From Actinostola sp. cb2023 (Eukaryota > Cnidaria > Anthozoa > Actiniaria > Actinostolidae), in contig JAUJYZ010000974.1 in NCBI GenBank assembly GCA_033675265.1, positions 996,001 to 1,060,000 of the forward strand: DNA of 64,000 nt. The letters run 5' to 3'. A program made the position numbers and the translations under genes. Shown here piece after piece: positions 46,510 to 57,798 of this stretch; within the stretch, counting starts at the first letter, position 1; each line of letters starts with the position of its first letter. The notes under the pieces were generated by a model that saw only the letters and a program-made list of their open reading frames with translations, was not told the origin of the DNA and did not search any database.

Positions 46510-49415
46510 ATGGCGACCATCAGCTGTATTCCATTGAAGCCAGAAAAATTGTTAAAGCCATTCTTCAAATTGCGAAGTAGTAGAATATCAGTTTTTAGGG
46601 ATCCTCAACTTCATTTTCTTCAAAGGAGAAATTTCACAAGCTATTCAAAGAACTTTCGTCCGTTAAATATGGGATATCGAGGGACGTTGCTGTTGGCGGT
46701 TGGTTCCGTTGTCTCGCTGGGCTGTGTAGGTATTTTACGACAAACTCGCACAGAAGTTTCGTGCGAGAACGACACAACTAGTAAAGTAGAATCAAGAGGA
46801 TTTAAAAACACTGGTGTATCCTTTTAGAAGAGCACAAAAAATGCAAAAATGATTGTAGGGCAACACAGGTAACCCAAACGTAATGTTTGTAAATGAATTT
46901 GGTTGCATCCCTCTGGGCAAGCATTTTTGCTTGAGCATATAACACAGTCAGATTCATGCAGCTTATGGCTCACAATGCATTTTCAAGAGTGTTCCATGTA
47001 TGCATGTAAATTGTATTTAACAAAGACTAAAAATTTGCATTTATGAAATAACAATCAGATATAACGCGCGCTCTGCGTATTCCATAAATTTCGTATTCTG
47101 TGCTTTATGAGAGCGCACAGCACGTGCATGCAGATATTCAAACATTTTTGTAACAAAGAAAATTGAAAACTTGCCTTAAAATCATAATTGTATTTTATAA
47201 AAGAAATAGAAAACTTGTCCGCTGTGCTGTATGTGCAGATTTATAGCACTTGGGGACTGATCAGAATACTCGAGAAGTGTTGAGAAGCACTCCGCTAGCT
47301 ACGCGTCGTGCTTCTCCTAGGGCTAACACTTCTCTCGTGTCATATCAGTCCCGTGTGCTATAAATCTGCACAAAGCACGCATGCTCATTTTCTATTTCTT
47401 CAGTAACAGCTAGGACCTATTAGAATAATAAGAGCATAGAGGAGAATTTTGATCACAGTTCACATGCTGTTATTGCACGGATCCCTTCAAATATATGTAA
47501 CACTTACAGTCAAACTAAGAAAACCATGGACACCTAAAATATGTCTGGAATGTTCATTGTGACCAATCACATGCGTGATCTTGAAACCACAGATCATTAT
47601 CAATCACCCAACAAGGCCGTTAAGTTTCAATATTTACACTCTGTTTTTACATGTATCTTGTACAGAATTAGATTGCTATTCCTTTCTATTTGAGAGATGC
47701 ATACACTACGCTGCGGAGAATATATTTGAGCGATTTTGAAGAAACTTATTTTGGAAAGCCGACCTGACATTTCGACACGCTTGACTCCACGGTTTTCTTG
47801 GTTCGACTGTAAGACACACTTTTATAATTTGTGTGTTAAACCCTTAATTAACAATCTCAAGAGTGAAGCGCATCCAAAGGCAAAACTTCAAAACATATCT
47901 TCCTTGAAGCCTGCTATTAATGAAGCTCATATTTATCTGCAACAAGTACGTGAAGAGATTGGTGTTCCTGGTTTAGTGGTAGCTGTAAGTGTTGATGGCA
48001 AGTTAGTTTGGAGTGAAGGAATGGGTTATGCAGATGTTGAAAACCATGTTAAGTGCACTCCAGACACTGTCATGAGGATTGCAAGCATCAGTAAACCTCT
48101 GACTGTTGTTGCTGTAGGTAAGGAATGAGTTCAGAAATCTTCCTTGCATCACTACAGTGTACCTGATTATCATTATGAACACCACCAGCATTGTCATCAC
48201 CATCATTACGCGTCATCATCATCTTTGCCACAGCCATCATCATCACAGCCATCATCATCACAGCCATCACCACAGTCCTCATCATCTTTGCCTACCATCA
48301 CCACAGTCATCATCAATACCACCATCACCAGTCATCATCATCATTACCACCATCACCACAGTCATCATCATCATTACCACCATCACCACAGTCATCATCA
48401 TCATTACCACCATCACCACAGTCATCATCATCATTGCCTACCATCACCACAGTCATCATCATCATCACCACCATCACCACAGGCACAGTCATCATCATCA
48501 TTGACTACCATCACTACAGTCATCATCATCATTACCACCATCGCCACATGCACAGTCATCATCATCATTACCTACCATCACCACAGTCATCATCATCATT
48601 ACCACAGTCATCATCATCATTGCCACCACCAGCATTATCATCACCTTCCCCACCACCATGACGCTACCACCACCACCACTACCATCATCACCTCTTTGAC
48701 TACTATTTCTCATTGTCACCATAACTTGTCAGGCTCTTTGACAACTATTCTCCTCCGATTGTCATCCTTGTGCATGGCACTGTCAGTTTATTCTATTTCA
48801 AATCTATGTTTTTCATGACTGGTCACTTTTTGGAAAAACTGTATTTACCGGTATGTACATTTTCCTTCACTTCATTATTATTCACAAATTCATGAATAAT
48901 TAATGAGGGAAATACAATAGAAATCATAAGCGTAGCAGACATTTGTAAATCGGATACAGAATCGTCCTCATTTGCATTCAACTTTAACTTGGATTTTCTT
49001 GGCCAAACTGTTTCCTATCATCCAAATTACGGTAAAACATCCACAGATACAATATTCACGTCCGATCTGTATGGGATTTACAAACTCTTGCCTATGACTC
49101 AAGTTTGTAAATCCCATACAGATCGGCCGCTCATATTGTATCTATTACATAAAAGATGTTCACCTTGAGACAACAGCTTCATAAATTGTGTCATTTTCTT
49201 TCCATTGCTCAGCTAAATTACATGAAGAAAAGAAACTAGACATTGATGCGCCTGTTCAGCAGTATGTGCCAGCATTTCCACAGAAACATTTCAATGGAAA
49301 ACCTGTTACTATAACAACACGACAACTAGTATCACATCTTGGTGGTATACGCCATTATCATGAAACAGGTTCACCCAAAGAAGAACCTGACAAGCTTAAA
49401 GAGAGGTCTAAAGAG
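46510..49415 (+). CDS. LACTB: LACTB, serine beta-lactamase-like mitochondrial protein, 5' half only
   Basis: Filament-forming serine protease of the mitochondrial intermembrane space, related to penicillin-binding proteins. Exon 1 (from ATG 46510, AAGATGGCGACC) codes an Arg-rich presequence and hydrophobic segment GTLLLAVGSVVSLGCVGIL. Exon 2, about 47736 or later to 48117, holds EEIGVPGLVVAVSVDGKL, WSEGMGYADVENHV and RIASISKPLT with the catalytic SxxK. Exon 3, 49213-49415, holds KLDIDAPVQQYVPAFPQKH and TTRQLVSHLGGIRHY and ends AAAGAG|GTAAGA. The exon 1/2 junction is unresolved. The second half of the domain (GYTLL-type region and C-terminal HTGG) is not found downstream on this strand, where a P450 lies opposite. 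It is either broken, or has exons beyond the window. Intron 2 contains an (ATC/CAC)n microsatellite. Confidence 0.85.
47205..47402. mobile_element. Foldback element in LACTB intron 1
   Basis: Imperfect arms 'agaaatagaaaact...tgtgcagatttatagcac' and the complement near 47370-47402 pair around 'cgctagctacgcg'. About 200 bp. Confidence 0.65.
48160..48660. repeat. CAT/CAC trinucleotide microsatellite, LACTB intron 2
   Basis: Degenerate (CATCAT)n and (CACCAT)n with recurring 'accaccatcaccacagtc'. His/Ser ORFs over it are artefacts. Further on, 49044-49143 is a foldback MITE with arms 'gatctgtatgggatttacaa' 70 bp before exon 3. Confidence 0.9.
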
Positions 49416-49978
49416 GTAAGACAATCATTTCTTTCCAATCATTGAGACAAACTATCATAAACGTCACATGTGTACTAGTGTATTGGGGCTGTATACATGC
49501 TAATATAAATGCATAATCATATAGAAAGCAGAACTGCCATTGTGTGAGTGCAATCTAGGTTGTAAAATCAGTCACTCTAGCTTGTATATCGATGGCTCAA
49601 ATTCCATTGCAGTCTCCGCTGACCAATGTGTGTGTGGGCTCATGCAGTGCGTTGACTTCAAATATCCGTGATTACTTGGTTAAATGATTTCAGAGATCAA
49701 GCAATATCATTATGAGCAATGATCATATGTAGCTTTATGCAGGCCTCAGCCAGTTGCACGAAAGGTGAATAGCACTATCCACCAGATAAGTCTTATCCAA
49801 CGGATACAATTTATTGGACAACTGCATCAGTTCTATCCGTTGGATAGTGGTGGATAGCACTATTCACCTTTCATGCAACCAGGGCATGGATAGTCTATCG
49901 TGTCATCAATAAAACAAGTAAAAACAATAAAACAAGTAAAAACAATAAAACAAGTAAAAGCCCTTAGTGTTCCAAAGC
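49416..49978. other. Spacer LACTB / P450, with a common-type MITE
   Basis: 49748-49884 is a palindromic MITE: 'gttgcacgaaaggtgaatag' at left and its complement ending 'ttcatgcaacc' at right, with 'ctatccgttggatag' inside. At 49905-49962 'caataaaacaagtaaaaa' repeats three times. No LACTB exon is recognised here. Confidence 0.7.
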
Positions 49979-51771
49979 TTAAACAGCAACAGACGATTTT
50001 AGTCTGTCTTCAGCTATAACTTTAAACAATTTTGGAGTGTTTATAAGTTTGCCTTCTCCCTCTAAATTATACAACGAGTGCCCGGCAGCAGGCTTGAACT
50101 TGAATTGATGCAAAATCTTAGCTGTGAGCAGGAATACAGTTTTTTTGGCAATGGACTCGCCAATACAAACACGCCGCCCTGCTCCAAAGGGAAGGAAGGC
50201 CAAGTTGGCAGTAGTAAATTGGCCTTCGTCATCCAGAAACCTTGAAGGATCAAACTCTTCTGGTCTGGTCCAGTATCCCTTGTCGTGGCTCATAGCATGA
50301 TTGTTAATCAAGACCATGGTGTTGTTAGGGATGAAATACCCTCCGAGGTGTGTATCACGAGTCGTCTTATGAGGCAACATCAAAGGAACCAATGATGAGA
50401 AACGCAATGTTTCTGCAATGGTAGCTTGTAGGAAATGCAGCTTGTCTCGATCCCTCGAGTCTGGAGCACGCGCGCGGCCCACGACTTCATCGAGCTCTGC
50501 GTGGACTTTCTCTTGGATTTCAGGATGGCGAGAAAGGAATACCACCAGCCATAAGTGGGTGGTCGTGGTGGTTTCGTGCCCTGCGATGAAGATATCTTGC
50601 ATGGTCATTATGACATGGTCTTCTGTGATAACTTTCTCAGACTCACGACCTTCTTCACGTTTTGCTTTGATGAGGGCGTCAGTTAAGTCTCTTACCTCCC
50701 TGTCCGCCTGAAACGTCTCGATGTGTTCTTTGTATCGTTTTCCCAGCATATTATCTCTAGATCTGATGAGATCATTCATTGCCTTGGTGTGTTTGACGGG
50801 GAAATGAATGAGCCATGGAAAAACATCCAGAAGACCCCCAACTACCCAGGTAGCTCGGTGGTTATTCTCTGACAAATCCAGGAATTCAGGATCGTGGATT
50901 TCGTAGCGTTTACCAAACACGATGGCACATATTATATTCATGACGGTCAAAGAGAAGTCAGTCCTTGGCGAAAACGGCTGAGAATTGTAATCTTTCATCC
51001 TAACGAAAGGAAAAGATGTTTAGTTATGGTCAGGAATACTTCGATTATGGAAACCAAACTTCAATCTTCTCAGTCACGGAGGTTGGGTGTATATTTCCCT
51101 GTAGCGCCCTCTTTCCCTTCAGCATGGGGCGTAACCCCCCCTCCCCTACTCCCCTACTCCCCTACTCCCCTACTCCCCTACTCCCCTACTCCCCTACTCC
51201 CCTACTCCCCTACTCCCCTACTCCCCTCCATTCCTGATTTTCAGCAATGTAACGATGCACTGCATTATATACAAAATCATTTTAGAATTAAAGTGGCTCA
51301 AACCAACCTTTTAATCAACTCATCGGCTTCCATGATAACCTTCTCCTCTAACTTCGGCCCATACATACGAATGGCTGCGTGTGCAATCTTACGCTGCATC
51401 ATCAACGTCGGGTTAAAATCCGTGAATCCAATTCCTTTAAACCCTCTAGAGAAAATGAAGCCACTGAACGAATAGGGCCGTCCCGAGAAATCATCCTTTT
51501 TAGCCATGAGTGCCTCTCGAGCTGCAGCCACAGAGTTAATCACTACAACTCTTTGTCCATTCAGGTAGATAGTAAACAAACTGCCGTACTTCTCGGCCAG
51601 GCCTTTAAAGGCGTAATGCATCTGAGGGAAGCAACTGGCGACGTTATAGAAGTTTCCAATTATAGGCAGAGGGGGTGGCCCTGGGGGGATATCTGATCGC
51701 TCTCGTAGACGGTTAATCACGTGGTTAACTAGGATGATGGTGATTATAACGATGACAGCTTCTAGTATCAT
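49979..51771 (-). CDS. Cytochrome P450, clan 2 (CYP17/CYP1-like), two exons
   Basis: Microsomal heme monooxygenase. Exons 51771-51308 and 50999-49979, phase 2, give 494 residues. N-terminal membrane anchor (residues 2-18), proline hinge PPGPPPLPIIGN, I-helix AGHETTTT, ExxR as ETLR, FDPSRF in the PERF position, and heme loop PFGAGRRVCIGE with the ligand Cys at 433. All essential motifs are intact, so it is probably active. Substrate unknown; anthozoan genomes have many such CYP17-like genes. The 308-bp intron (51000-51307) contains a (CTCCCCTA)n microsatellite. Same strand and length as the P450 at 57799, a clear paralogue. Confidence 0.93.
51124..51228. repeat. 8-bp microsatellite (CCCCTACT)n in the P450 intron
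   Basis: About 12 almost perfect copies inside the single intron of the left P450. Confidence 0.9.
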
Positions 51772-51904
51772 TTTGTCGAGGTGAAACCTGTAGAAGAATA
51801 AGCATTGCTAATCTACGAGTTCACTAATGGCAGTCTGGTTACCACGGCGCGAAGCCGACTGTGGAAGGGTCGGTCAGAACATCTGCGGCTGTGACCCGTT
51901 CCTT

Positions 51905-52775
51905 GCGGTGGGTATTGGGATAGCTCAGTCCCGGGGGTGGGGGGGGGGGGGGGGGGGGGTGTACTCCCCTATATAAGCTATACGGATATGTGCCTCCCGA
52001 TAGGGTATGGTTTTCGAGCTTCTCAGGTCTGGGATAGGGCATTGATTTTGAAGCTTAGGTCTGGGATAGAGTATTGATTTTGAAGCTTAGGTCTGGGATA
52101 GGGCATTGATTTTCAAGCTTAGGTCTGTGATAGGATATTGATTTGAAGCTTAGGTCTGTGATAGGATATTGATTTTGAAGCTTAGGTCTGGGATAGGATA
52201 TTGATTTTGAAGCTTAGGTCTGGGATAGGATATTGATTTTCAAGCTTAGGTCTGGGATAGGATATTGATTTTCAAGCTTAGGTCTGGGATAGGATATTGA
52301 TTTTGAAGCTTAGGTCTGGGATAGGATATTGATTTTGAAGCTTAGGTCTGGGATAGGATATTGATTTTGAAGCTTAGGTCTGGGATAGGATATTGATTTT
52401 GAAGCTTAGGTCTGGGATAGGATATTGATTTTGAAGCTTAGGTCTGGGATAGGATATTGATTTTCAAGCTTAGGTCTGGGATAGGATATTGATTTTGAAG
52501 CTTAGGTCTGGGATAGGATATTGATTTTGAAGCTTAGGTCTGGGATAGGGATAGGATATTGATTTTGTCTGGGGAGCTTAGGTCTGGGATAGGATATTGA
52601 TTTTGAAGCTTAGGTCTGGGATAGGATATTGATTTTGAAGCTTAGGTCTGGGATATTTGGGTAAAAACACAAGAAAATTTCCGTTTTTAGGTCTGGGATA
52701 GGGTAAGGTAGGTTTTTGGGATCATAAGCGGCACACCCTCACCCAATAAATGACCGAGTACCCCCCCGGGAGCTC
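51905..52775. mobile_element. MITE-like element expanded by an internal 34-bp tandem array
   Basis: The ends pair: 'ctcagtcccgggggtggggg' to 'gtactccc' at left against 'gagtacccccccgggagctcag' at right. Between about 52010 and 52660 a 34-bp unit, GATAGGATATTGATTTTGAA + gcttaggtctggga, is repeated about 19 times with variants (ttttCaag, gataggG). Left and right of the array 'ggtctgggataggg' belongs to the element itself, so the array grew from inside it. A poly(G) run at 51938-51958 is part of the left end. Confidence 0.7.
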
Positions 52776-53022
52776 AGTATTAAGACCTATTAAACATAGC
52801 ATATTCTGCATATTCTTCTCAGTACATTTGTGGAATGATTGACGTGACACAGTGTTTCAACAAAAAGATAATTCTTACAAACTTTTTCATTCACAAACAT
52901 TGAAAAGATATTTGAACAAAGAAACAAAAACACAAGCAAAGTTGTTTACTTTGCTCGACTTGAATAGAACACATCTGTCATTACGTAGGATATTGAGGAC
53001 ATATTTTAAGTGGTTTCTGACC

Positions 53023-55261
53023 TAGTAGTATGGGCACACACAGGTCATTCCTAGTAGTATGGGCACACATAAGCCAGGTCATTCCTAGTAGTATGGGCAC
53101 ACATAAGCCAGGTCATTCCTAGTAGTATGGGCACACATAAGCCAGGTCATTCCTAGTAGTATGGGCACACATAAGCCAGGTCATTCCTAGTAGTATGGGC
53201 ACACATAAGCCAGGTCATTCCTAGTAGTATGGGCACACATAAGCCAGGTCATTCCTAGTAGTATGGGCACACATAAGCCAGGTCATTCCTAGTAGTATGG
53301 GCACACATAAGCCAGGTCATTCCTAGTAGTATGGGCACACATAAGCCAGGTCATTCCTAGTAGTATGGGCACACATAAGCCAGGTCATTCCTAGTAGTAT
53401 GGGCACACATAAGCCAGGTCATTCCTAGTAGTATGGGCACACAGCCAGGTCACCTAGTAGTATGGGCACCAGGTCATTCCTAGTAGTATGGGCACACATA
53501 AGCCAGGTCATTCCTAGTAGTATGGGCACACATAAGCCAGGTCATTCCTAGTAGTATGGGCACACATAAGCCAGGTCATTCCTAGTAGTATGGGCACACA
53601 TAAGCCAGGTCATTCCTAGTAGTATGGGCACACATAAGCCAGGTCATTCCTAGTAGTATGGGCACACATAAGCCACATTCCTAGTAGTATGGGCACACAT
53701 AAGCCAGGTCATTCCTAGTAGTATGGGCACACATAAGCCAGGTCATTCCTAGTAGTATGGGCACACATAAGCCAGGTCATTCCTAGTAGTATGGGCACAC
53801 ATAAGCCAGGTCATTCCTAGTAGTATGGGCACACATAAGCCAGGTCATTCCTAGTAGTATGGGCACACATAAGCCAGGTCATTCCTAGTAGTATGGGCAC
53901 ACATAAGCCAGGTCATTCCTAGTAGTATGGGCACACATAAGCCAGGTCATTCCTAGTAGTATGGGCACACATAAGCCAGGTCATTCCTAGTAGTATGGGC
54001 ACACATAAGCCAGGTCATTCCTAGTAGTATGGGCACACATAAGCCAGGTCATTCCTAGTAGTATGGGCACACATAAGCCAGGTCATTCCTAGTAGTATGG
54101 GCACACATAAGCCAGGTCATTCCTAGTAGTATGGGCACACATAAGCCAGGTCATTCCTAGTAGTATGGGCACACATAAGCCAGGTCATTCCTAGTAGTAT
54201 GGGCACACATAAGCCAGGTCATTCCTAGTAGTATGGGCACACATAAGCCAGGTCATTCCTAGTAGTATGGGCACACATAAGCCAGGTCATTCCTAGTAGT
54301 ATGGGCACACATAAGCCAGGTCATTCCTAGTAGTATGGGCACACATAAGCCAGGTCATTCCTAGTAGTATGGGCACACATAAGCCAGGTCATTCCTAGTA
54401 GTATGGGCACACATAAGCCAGGTCATTCCTAGTAGTATGGGCACACATAAGCCAGGTCATTCCTAGTAGTATGGGCACACATAAGCCAGGTCATTCCTAG
54501 TAGTATGGGCACACATAAGCCAGGTCATTCCTAGTAGTATGGGCACACATAAGCCAGGTCATTCCTAGTAGTATGGGCACACATAAGCCAGGTCATTCCT
54601 AGTAGTATGGGCACACATAAGCCAGGTCATTCCTAGTAGTATGGGCACACATAAGCCAGGTCATTCCTAGTAGTATGGGCACACATAAGCCAGGTCATTC
54701 CTAGTAGTATGGGCACACATAAGCCAGGTCATTCCTAGTAGTATGGGCACACATAAGCCAGGTCATTCCTAGTAGTATGGGCACACATAAGCCAGGTCAT
54801 TCCTAGTAGTATGGGGGCACACATAAGCCAGGTCATTCCTAGTAGTATGGGCACACATAAGCCAGGTCATTCCTAGTAGTATGGGCACACATAAGCCAGG
54901 TCATTCCTAGTAGTATGGGCACACATAAGCCAGGTCATTCCTAGTAGTATGGGCACACATAAGCCAGGTCATTCCTAGTAGTATGGGCACACATAAGCCA
55001 GGTCATTCCTAGTAGTATGGGCACACATAAGCCAGGGCACACATAAGCCAGGTCATTCCTAGTAGTATGGGCACACATAAGCCAGGTCATTCCTAGTAGT
55101 ATGGGCACACATAAGCCAGGTCATTCCTAGTAGTATGGGCACACATAAGCCAGGTCATTCCTAGTAGTATGGGCACACATAAGCCAGGTCATTCCTAGTA
55201 GTATGGGCACACATAAGCCAGGTCATTCCTAGTAGTATGGGCACACATAAGCCAGGTCATT
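53023..55261. repeat. 34-bp minisatellite, about 65 copies
   Basis: Unit AGTATGGGCACACATAAGCC + aggtcattcctagt. Almost every copy is identical; exceptions are the first copy, a damaged stretch at 53441-53475, a short copy near 53672, an extra 'gg' near 54811 and a partial copy near 55035. There are no spacers between units and no conserved flanks, so this is a satellite-like array, not CRISPR. It lies between the two P450s. Confidence 0.97.
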
Positions 55262-56190
55262 TGGTTATTAAATCTAGACCGTGAAATGATAACAATATTT
55301 GCTGAAAACACTTTCTAATATTAGTTCTTCTAGACATCATGCTGTTGTCAAGGAAAATATTAATATTTGAGTAAAATACAATATAATTTAGCTTGCCTTT
55401 TTGTACTTTTTTATTAAAACAAGTTCACACTTCTACTGATTTTTACAAAGTTTTTAAAAACTAAGATATTTTCTTTTCTTTTAAACACCATTTCAAGAGG
55501 AAAGTGTAAACGAGTAATTGTAGAATGTTAATTGAAATTCAGTGTATATATTTAACGCAATTTGAATATAATTCATCAATAAAGTGTTTAATACTAGGCC
55601 AGGGTCGGGATAGTCTTGCGTAAGTCTGGATATATATGAACTTTAATACAACCAAGAGAAATGCAACTCAAGTTTCGCATGCAAGCGACCTGAATGATGA
55701 CGTTTGGCATGGAACATTGAACTTTGTATCAACAATGAAATTGGACAAATTGCACAAACGTTACCGTATTAAACCCAACAAAACATAGACAAAACAACGT
55801 CTACTTACTTTCAAAGATATAGATCATATCATGGAACCTATTCTCGCTTGTCACTCGAGCTTTTTGGGATAGGAATACCTTCTAGTCCAGCTGCTGTATG
55901 TTGTTCCCGTTGCCGTGGATGGTCGCAGTGGGATATCGTTACATTGAGGTCACGCTTATCTTGTAGGGGAGGGGAGGGTATAGTCAATATCTATACTGTA
56001 GTCATATAATATCAAAGAAAAGAATACATTGAATTAGAGTTTACTTATATATTAGTCATTCCCAAAAAGGTTGTCCAGATGGAAAGACTACAATACTACA
56101 ATAAAGTCACGTGATTCATTATGTTTTCAATTTCTGCGCGCGGAACTGCGAGTTGATACCAGCGGCATTACATTCAGTTCTCACAATGCC
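55262..56190. other. Unique AT-rich spacer upstream of P450
   Basis: No gene or clear repeat found. Contains 'agtctgg', poly(T) tracts and scattered stop codons in all frames. A motif GTCACGTGATT-like 'gtcacgtgattca' lies at 56107. Confidence 0.4.
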
Positions 56191-56441
56191 CACAGGCAGC
56201 CCAACCATTCCTTTTGAGGCTACTAAATTATTAAATAAAATGATATTTGCGTCTTTTTTGATGGGTTTTCTGTGGTAGAGCGCGCGGGCGCAATGCGTAT
56301 TATGTCGGGCTCTCTGTGCTTAGTAACGTCCTATGTTGGGCTTCCCGTGTGCGTCCCGTAAGACGCGCCCGCAGAGAGTGCATATTGAAACATTTATTTA
56401 ATTATTTAGTAGCCTCAAAAGGAATGGTTGGGCTGCCTGTG
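56191..56441. mobile_element. Foldback element with 7-bp target duplication
   Basis: Starts CACAGGCAGCCCAACC and ends with the reverse complement; arms pair over about 48 bp ('cattccttttgaggctact...'). It is flanked by CAATGCC on both sides (56184-56190 and 56442-56448). The inside holds further GGGCTTCCCGTGTG and GGGTTTTCTGTGG relatives. The terminus CACAGG(C/A)AGCCC also appears at 1775, 3798 and 33741. Confidence 0.8.
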
Positions 56442-56541
56442 CAATGCCGTGTACCTTTGCATCTCAAATTGAAATTCCATGCGAGGAAATTGAATACATA
56501 ATCAATCACGTGACTTTATTGTAGTATTAACGTAGTCTTTC

Positions 56542-57546
56542 GAAATTGAGGGAAAGTTAAAGTACTATAAAGATACCCATAAAGATCTTCTTAGACTTTC
56601 TAAAAGTCCTCATCCCCTTATAGCAAGTCTAAGTTCTTCTAAGGAGAAAGAGAAAAACTCTCTGACCCTCACTGATGCCCGAACACTGTTACGGAACGTT
56701 TTTCGGACTACTCGCAAGTAGTTCGTGAGCAACTATAAGCTGCGCTTATTTCTACTAAATCCAATTCAAACTTGCTTAATCTTTGGGGTGACTAGCTTTG
56801 ATAGTGGCGACCTCCCTGCTACGAGTAAGTACGAGACTTGAAGTAACGAGGCACGGAAGTTTCTTGTGGATCTTCTAGTAGTTTATTCACCGACTAACAC
56901 GACGGTTATTTGGTCTCTCAATCTGGAACCCGTGAAGGCTACATGGTCTCCGATATTACAATATCAACGGTCTCTATTTATACCTTACATTGCATCATCC
57001 TAACTTACAACGTTGACTAACATGTACAGGTATGATATGCATATCTAATCACTAAAGTTACAATGCGTAACATCCTAAGCCAATCGAAATTGACCATGAA
57101 ATACATGCTAAAAGATAACGTAACGTAGAGGGAGAATTATTGGCTCTCACAAGAAGATTAAGGAATCCATGAACTGGTGGTACAAGTAACCCTTATCACT
57201 GGTCATAACGTTAGGGATCAGAAGTCTCTACAGTTATGGCTACACGTATTGAATAATGAATTACTTGCAACAGGTGGTTACTGGAAAACTTTAACCTGCT
57301 TGTCATGTCATCAATTTATAGAAATATATCTGCCAATTCTCTTTGTTTTGCCAATCTATCAACAATAAACTTGAATAATTTGCTTAGTAAATTTCTCTGA
57401 TTTTCTCCCTTTACAGCACCGTCGAGCATGGATGAGATTCGAACCCATCGATCGGGTCTTTCTTCTCTTGCTCCTTTCTTTCTAGGGCTGACGCTCAGAA
57501 GAACTTTATGGGTATCTTTATAGCACTTTAACTTTCCCTTAATTTC
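56542..57546. mobile_element. 1-kb element with 47-bp TIRs
   Basis: The left end GAAATTGAGGGAAAGTTAAAG pairs with the right end at 57500-57546 over about 47 bp with few mismatches (agtActata/agtGctata). The interior has no transposase. A B-box-like GGGTTCGAATCTC on the minus strand at 57446-57434 is not matched by an A box. Confidence 0.75.
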
Positions 57547-57798
57547 TATCTGTTTCACTAGTGCTACGTGGCCTCCTATTAGACTGATAGTTTAGCAAAA
57601 TCACTCTAGTATAGCTCTAGATATATCAGTCACTCGTAGGGCGAACGCAATTGGGGTTTTTGGAAGAAGATAAAACAACAGTTCAAATTAGTCCCGAACT
57701 GCACGAGAAACATACGAGTGTATTTTCAAAGGATCTGATTGGTTTGTAGTACACCGGAAATACGTCATTGACCCAATCACGTGCATGTGATGTTTCTC

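Noticed and set aside
48144..48818. His/Ser-rich ORF in LACTB intron 2
   Set aside because: CAT/CAC microsatellite; no start context or conserved sequence.
50418..51475. Plus-strand ORFs of 97-193 codons opposite the P450
   Set aside because: Antisense shadows of P450 exons and of the CTCCCCTA microsatellite.
53023..55261. CRISPR-like array
   Set aside because: Units are directly adjacent with no unique spacers, and the genome is eukaryotic.
57420..57470. tRNA gene on the minus strand
   Set aside because: A B-box-like GGGTTCGAATCTC is present but there is no A box or cloverleaf; it lies inside a TIR element.
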